From: an uncultured Lachnospiraceae bacterium
GTDB lineage: Bacteria > Bacillota > Clostridia > Lachnospirales > Lachnospiraceae
Direction: 5' to 3'
DNA length: 8,209 nt
Assembly: GCA_949051815.1 (NCBI GenBank)
Contig: CARQVR010000090.1
Coordinates: 1 to 8,209 of the forward strand
The notes below the pieces were generated by a model. The model saw only the letters and a list, made by a program, of their open reading frames with translations. It ran no database searches and was not told the origin of the DNA. Numbering within the stretch: position 1 is the first letter of the stretch; each line of letters starts with the position of its first letter. Of the stretch, positions 5,514 through 8,209 are shown one piece after another. The translations under genes were made by a program, and so were the position numbers.

Positions 5514-6761
5514 ATGGGCAGTGAAATCAGAGACATTAATCTTGCCGAATCCGGTGAGAGAAAAATCGAGTGGGTTAAGAGAAACTGTGACCTGCTGCGC
5601 ACCCTGGAAAAGGAATTTTCCGGGAGCAAGCCTTTCGCGGGCAAGAAGGTGACGCTTTCCGTACACCTCGAGGCGAAGACCGCATACCTTTGTCTGGTGC
5701 TTGCGGCGGGCGGCGCTGAGATGTATGTGACAGGTTCCAATCCGTTGTCCACGCAGGATGATGTGGCGGCAGCGCTTGTAAAAGCGGGACTTGAGGTCCA
5801 TGCATGGTACAATGCGACGCCGGAAGAGTACGAGACACACATCCGCCACGTACTGGAGGCGGAGCCGAATATCATCATCGATGATGGCGGCGATCTGGTG
5901 ACGATGGTGCACACCCAGATGCCTCACCTCATTCCGAATATCATTGGCGGCTGTGAGGAGACGACCACAGGCATTATCCGTCTGGAGGCGATGAACAATG
6001 CGGGAGAGCTGAAATTCCCCATGGTCCGCGTCAACAATGCGGCATGTAAGCATTTCTTTGACAACAGATACGGCACAGGCCAGTCCGTATGGGACGGCAT
6101 CAACAGAACCACCAACCTGATCGTGGCAGGCAAGATTGTCGTTGTGGCTGGCTACGGCTGGTGCGGTAAGGGCACGGCTATGAGAGCGAAGGGCCTTGGC
6201 GCGCGGGTTATCGTGACAGAGATCGATCCGATCAAGGCGATCGAGGCAGTGATGGACGGCTTCGACGTGATGCCCATGAAAGAAGCAGCTAAAGTGGGTG
6301 ATTTCTTCATCACTGTGACGGGCTGTGACGGCGTAATTGATAAAGAGGACTTTGCGGAGATGAAAGAGGGCGCAATCCTCTGTAACGCGGGACACTTTGA
6401 CTGTGAGATCGACATGGCGTGGCTGAAAGCCAATGCGGTGGAGACGAGAGAGCAGCGCAAGAACATTATGGGTTATAAGCTGCCTACGGGCCAGTGGATC
6501 TTCGTTCTGGCGGAGGGCCGTCTCGTGAATCTGGCAGCAGGCGACGGACATCCCGCTGAGATTATGGATATGAGCTTTGCGATTCAGGCGCTCTCCGCGA
6601 AATATCTGGTGGAGCACGCAAGCGAACTAAAAGAAAAGCTGATCGACGTGCCGGAGGAAGTGGATAAGGATGTGGCGAAGAGAAAGCTGGCATTCCTTGG
6701 CAAGGAGATTGACGTGCTCACACCTGAGCAGGAGAAGTATTTGAACAGCTATACCGTATAA
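5514..6761 (+). CDS. ahcY: S-adenosylhomocysteine hydrolase family protein, possibly an S-inosylhomocysteine hydrolase
   Basis: This 415-residue cytoplasmic NAD-dependent hydrolase splits S-adenosylhomocysteine, or a nucleoside variant, to homocysteine. AGGAGG at 5500-5505 sits 8 bases before ATG. Catalytic residues align with the human enzyme: H51 (H55), D124 (D131), E149 (E156), K179 (K186), D183-N184 (D190-N191), H294 (H301) and H346 (H353). The NAD loop is GYGWCGKG (213-220). C195 of the human enzyme is T188 here. It is the short form of Thermotoga and archaea: it ends in KYLNSYTV and lacks the C-terminal Lys/Tyr tail that reaches the neighbour's NAD. The base pocket differs: VHLEAKTA (50-57) replaces human LHMTVETA, so Thr57 becomes E53 and adenine-contacting Glu59 becomes K55, and GDGHP (343-347) has Asp in place of human Met351. 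With mtaD nearby, the inosyl substrate is plausible. Family certain; substrate inferred. Confidence 0.93.
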   Translation: MGSEIRDINLAESGERKIEWVKRNCDLLRTLEKEFSGSKPFAGKKVTLSVHLEAKTAYLCLVLAAGGAEMYVTGSNPLSTQDDVAAALVKAGLEVHAWYNATPEEYETHIRHVLEAEPNIIIDDGGDLVTMVHTQMPHLIPNIIGGCEETTTGIIRLEAMNNAGELKFPMVRVNNAACKHFFDNRYGTGQSVWDGINRTTNLIVAGKIVVVAGYGWCGKGTAMRAKGLGARVIVTEIDPIKAIEAVMDGFDVMPMKEAAKVGDFFITVTGCDGVIDKEDFAEMKEGAILCNAGHFDCEIDMAWLKANAVETREQRKNIMGYKLPTGQWIFVLAEGRLVNLAAGDGHPAEIMDMSFAIQALSAKYLVEHASELKEKLIDVPEEVDKDVAKRKLAFLGKEIDVLTPEQEKYLNSYTV

Positions 6762-6802
6762 TGAAATGAACTTTAGAATGATTTTCTGATCTTGGAAAAA
6801 GG

Positions 6803-6842
6803 CTGCGTTGTGCCGTAGATTGCGGCATATACGCAGTTTTTT
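6803..6842 (+). terminator. rho-independent terminator after ahcY
   Basis: CTGCGT (6803-6808) pairs with ACGCAG (6831-6836), and inside it TGCCG (6811-6815) pairs with CGGCA (6823-6827) around a 7-base loop. TTTTTT (6837-6842) follows directly. Upstream A's (6796-6800) and CTTGG (6791-6795) can extend the stem to CCAAG (6846-6850). It closes the ahcY transcript 41 bases after the stop codon. Confidence 0.88.
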
Positions 6843-6897
6843 ATGCCAAGACCCGTGCAGAGGAAGTATAGCAAACGGAATAGCCGGACAGAAAAGA

Positions 6898-6906
6898 TGA
6901 TAAAAT
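6898..6906 (+). promoter_or_regulatory. candidate extended -10 promoter of the aminopeptidase gene
   Basis: TG, one base, then TAAAAT (6901-6906, 5/6 match) lies between the ahcY terminator and the aminopeptidase start. No good -35 is seen. The transcript would start near 6913, leaving only about 20 bases of leader. Confidence 0.35.
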
Positions 6907-6933
6907 ATTGGCAGGGAAGGGGTGTGTCAGGTT

Positions 6934-8209
6934 ATGAATGAAAAAGTGCAGCAGCGGTTTGCAGAGGGGTTGCTACAATATTTAAACGACAGTCCGACGG
7001 CTTACCACGCTGTGAAAAATGCGGCGGTTATGTTGAAAGAATGCGGCTTTCGGGAGTTGAAAGAGACGGAGAGCTGGTCGCTGGAACAGGGAGGAAAGTA
7101 TTTTGTAGTCAAAAACAGTTCGGCGGTGATTGCCTTTACGGTGGGAGAGGGCGATCTGGCGGAAGAGGGATTCCGCATCATCGGTGCGCACACGGATTCC
7201 CCTGCGCTTAAGATCAAACCGGGCGCCTGCAGCGTGACGCCGGACGGTTATGTGAAGGTGAATGTGGAAGTATACGGCGGCGCAATTTTGCAGACATGGT
7301 TTGACAGACCGCTGGCATTGGCCGGGCGGTTGGTTGTCAGAGAAGAGGGCGTACTGCAGGAAAAGCTGGTGCAGATTGATAAACCTGTCTTTATGATTCC
7401 GAATCTCTGTATCCATTTCAAGAGAGATATGAATGAAAAAAGCGCCTGCAACAAACAGACCGAAATTCTGCCGCTCTTTTCCATGAAGAAGGAAGGTGCG
7501 GAAAAGGAGGAATATCTGTCCGCATTGCTGGAGGAAGAGACAGGCATAGAAAAGGCGGATCTTGCAGACTATGAGTTGTTTTTGTACGAGTATCAGAAAG
7601 GGATTTTTACAGGGCAGGGGCAGGAGTTTATCTCGGCGTCCCGGATTGATGATCTGTCCATGGTCTATGCGGGTCTGACTGCACTGACGGAAGCAGGGGC
7701 TGGCGCGGGCTGCCAGGTGCTTGCCGCCTTTGACAATGAGGAGGTGGGCAGCACCACCGCGCAGGGAGCCAATTCCGGGCTTTTGCTGCATATATTGAAC
7801 CGCATTTGTAAGAATTTGGGAATGTCGGATGAGGGGTATTTTCGGGCTGTCGCCAATTCGACCTCGATTTCCGCGGATCTGGCTCACGCGGTGCACCCCA
7901 ATTACAGCGACAAACACGATACGGAAAGCCGTCCCGTGTTAGGGGGCGGTCCCGTGATCAAATATTCCGCGTCCCAGCGGTACGCGACCACAGCATTCAG
8001 CGCCGCGTACTTTATGGAGGCATGCGAGCGGGCGGGCGTTCCTTACCAGAAGTTTGTGAACCGTAATGATATCGCGGGCGGTTCTACAATCGGCCCTGCG
8101 CTTTCCGGTCTGACCACGATCCCTGCGGTGGATATGGGTGCGCCGATTCTGGCGATGCACTCCATCCGGGAGTTTGGGGCAGTGGCAGATATGGAATATA
8201 CGCGGCGGG
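6934..8209 (+). CDS. apeB: M18 family metallo-aminopeptidase (aspartyl aminopeptidase-like), 3' end cut by the window
   Basis: 425 codons are present and the frame is still open at the window end. The family is usually about 430-460 residues, so only a short C-terminal piece is missing. It is a cytoplasmic di-zinc exopeptidase that frees N-terminal residues, often acidic ones, from peptides and forms dodecamers. Metal and catalytic residues are visible: H86 in GAHTDSP, D240 in SRIDDLS, E269 and E270 in FDNEEVGS, D315 in SADLAHAVHPN, and H409 in AMHSIRE. The motif KFVNRNDIAGGSTIGP (373-388) is also typical. The N-terminus YLNDSPTAYHAV (16-27) matches the family opening, which supports this start. 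GGGAAGGGG (6914-6922) precedes ATG by 11 bases. It follows a strong terminator, so it is probably a separate unit and has no clear link to the SAH genes. Substrate preference cannot be read from the sequence. Confidence 0.93.
   Translation, partial: MNEKVQQRFAEGLLQYLNDSPTAYHAVKNAAVMLKECGFRELKETESWSLEQGGKYFVVKNSSAVIAFTVGEGDLAEEGFRIIGAHTDSPALKIKPGACSVTPDGYVKVNVEVYGGAILQTWFDRPLALAGRLVVREEGVLQEKLVQIDKPVFMIPNLCIHFKRDMNEKSACNKQTEILPLFSMKKEGAEKEEYLSALLEEETGIEKADLADYELFLYEYQKGIFTGQGQEFISASRIDDLSMVYAGLTALTEAGAGAGCQVLAAFDNEEVGSTTAQGANSGLLLHILNRICKNLGMSDEGYFRAVANSTSISADLAHAVHPNYSDKHDTESRPVLGGGPVIKYSASQRYATTAFSAAYFMEACERAGVPYQKFVNRNDIAGGSTIGPALSGLTTIPAVDMGAPILAMHSIREFGAVADMEYTRR

Noticed and set aside
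5490..6617. 375-residue minus-strand reading frame opposite ahcY
   Set aside because: It is rich in His, Arg and Cys with no family motifs, and mirrors the codon pattern of the well-supported ahcY gene.
6982..7917. 311-residue minus-strand reading frame opposite the aminopeptidase gene
   Set aside because: It is antisense to a gene with all M18 metal ligands present. It has no motifs of its own.

Overview
The window looks like chromosomal DNA from an anaerobic Firmicute, most likely a Clostridia/Lachnospiraceae-type gut bacterium. This rests on AGGAGG-type ribosome binding sites, moderate GC with AT-rich intergenic gaps, and the gene families present: a clostridial CofE-like protein, a short-form adenosylhomocysteinase, an EAL-like/HDOD protein and an M18 aminopeptidase. 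The genus call is inference. All five complete genes and one partial gene lie on the + strand. The left ~350 bases hold a possible divergent leftward unit.

Layout. 1-357: intergenic, with a leftward-reading membrane-segment ORF fragment (29-208), possible divergent promoter elements and a 12-bp palindrome. 358-1548: CofE-like F420-0:gamma-glutamyl ligase family protein. 1590-2549: D-2-hydroxyacid dehydrogenase. 2624-3925: methylthioadenosine/S-adenosylhomocysteine deaminase (mtaD). 3911-3953: AT-rich terminator, followed directly by an extended -10 promoter (3953-3961) and a ~200-nt repeat-rich, highly foldable leader. 4178-5410: degenerate-EAL/HDOD signalling protein. 5395-5470: chain of overlapping hairpins. 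5514-6761: S-adenosylhomocysteine hydrolase family protein (ahcY). 6803-6842: strong rho-independent terminator. 6934 to the window end: M18 aminopeptidase, cut off near its C-terminus.

How the genes fit together. The first three genes are closely spaced in one direction and are probably one operon ending at the terminator after mtaD. The HDOD gene has its own promoter and leader. ahcY has its own candidate -10. The functional core is mtaD plus ahcY, both acting on the S-adenosylhomocysteine (SAH) left by methyltransferases. The AhcY homologue carries substitutions in its base-binding pocket (His-Leu-Glu-Ala-Lys in place of the classical His-Met-Thr-Val-Glu) and is the short form without the C-terminal Lys/Tyr tail. 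With mtaD in the same cluster, this suggests a two-step route: SAH is deaminated to S-inosylhomocysteine, which is then hydrolysed to inosine and homocysteine, as reported for methanogens. This is the main hypothesis from the window. The roles of the CofE-like protein and the hydroxyacid dehydrogenase in the cluster are unknown.
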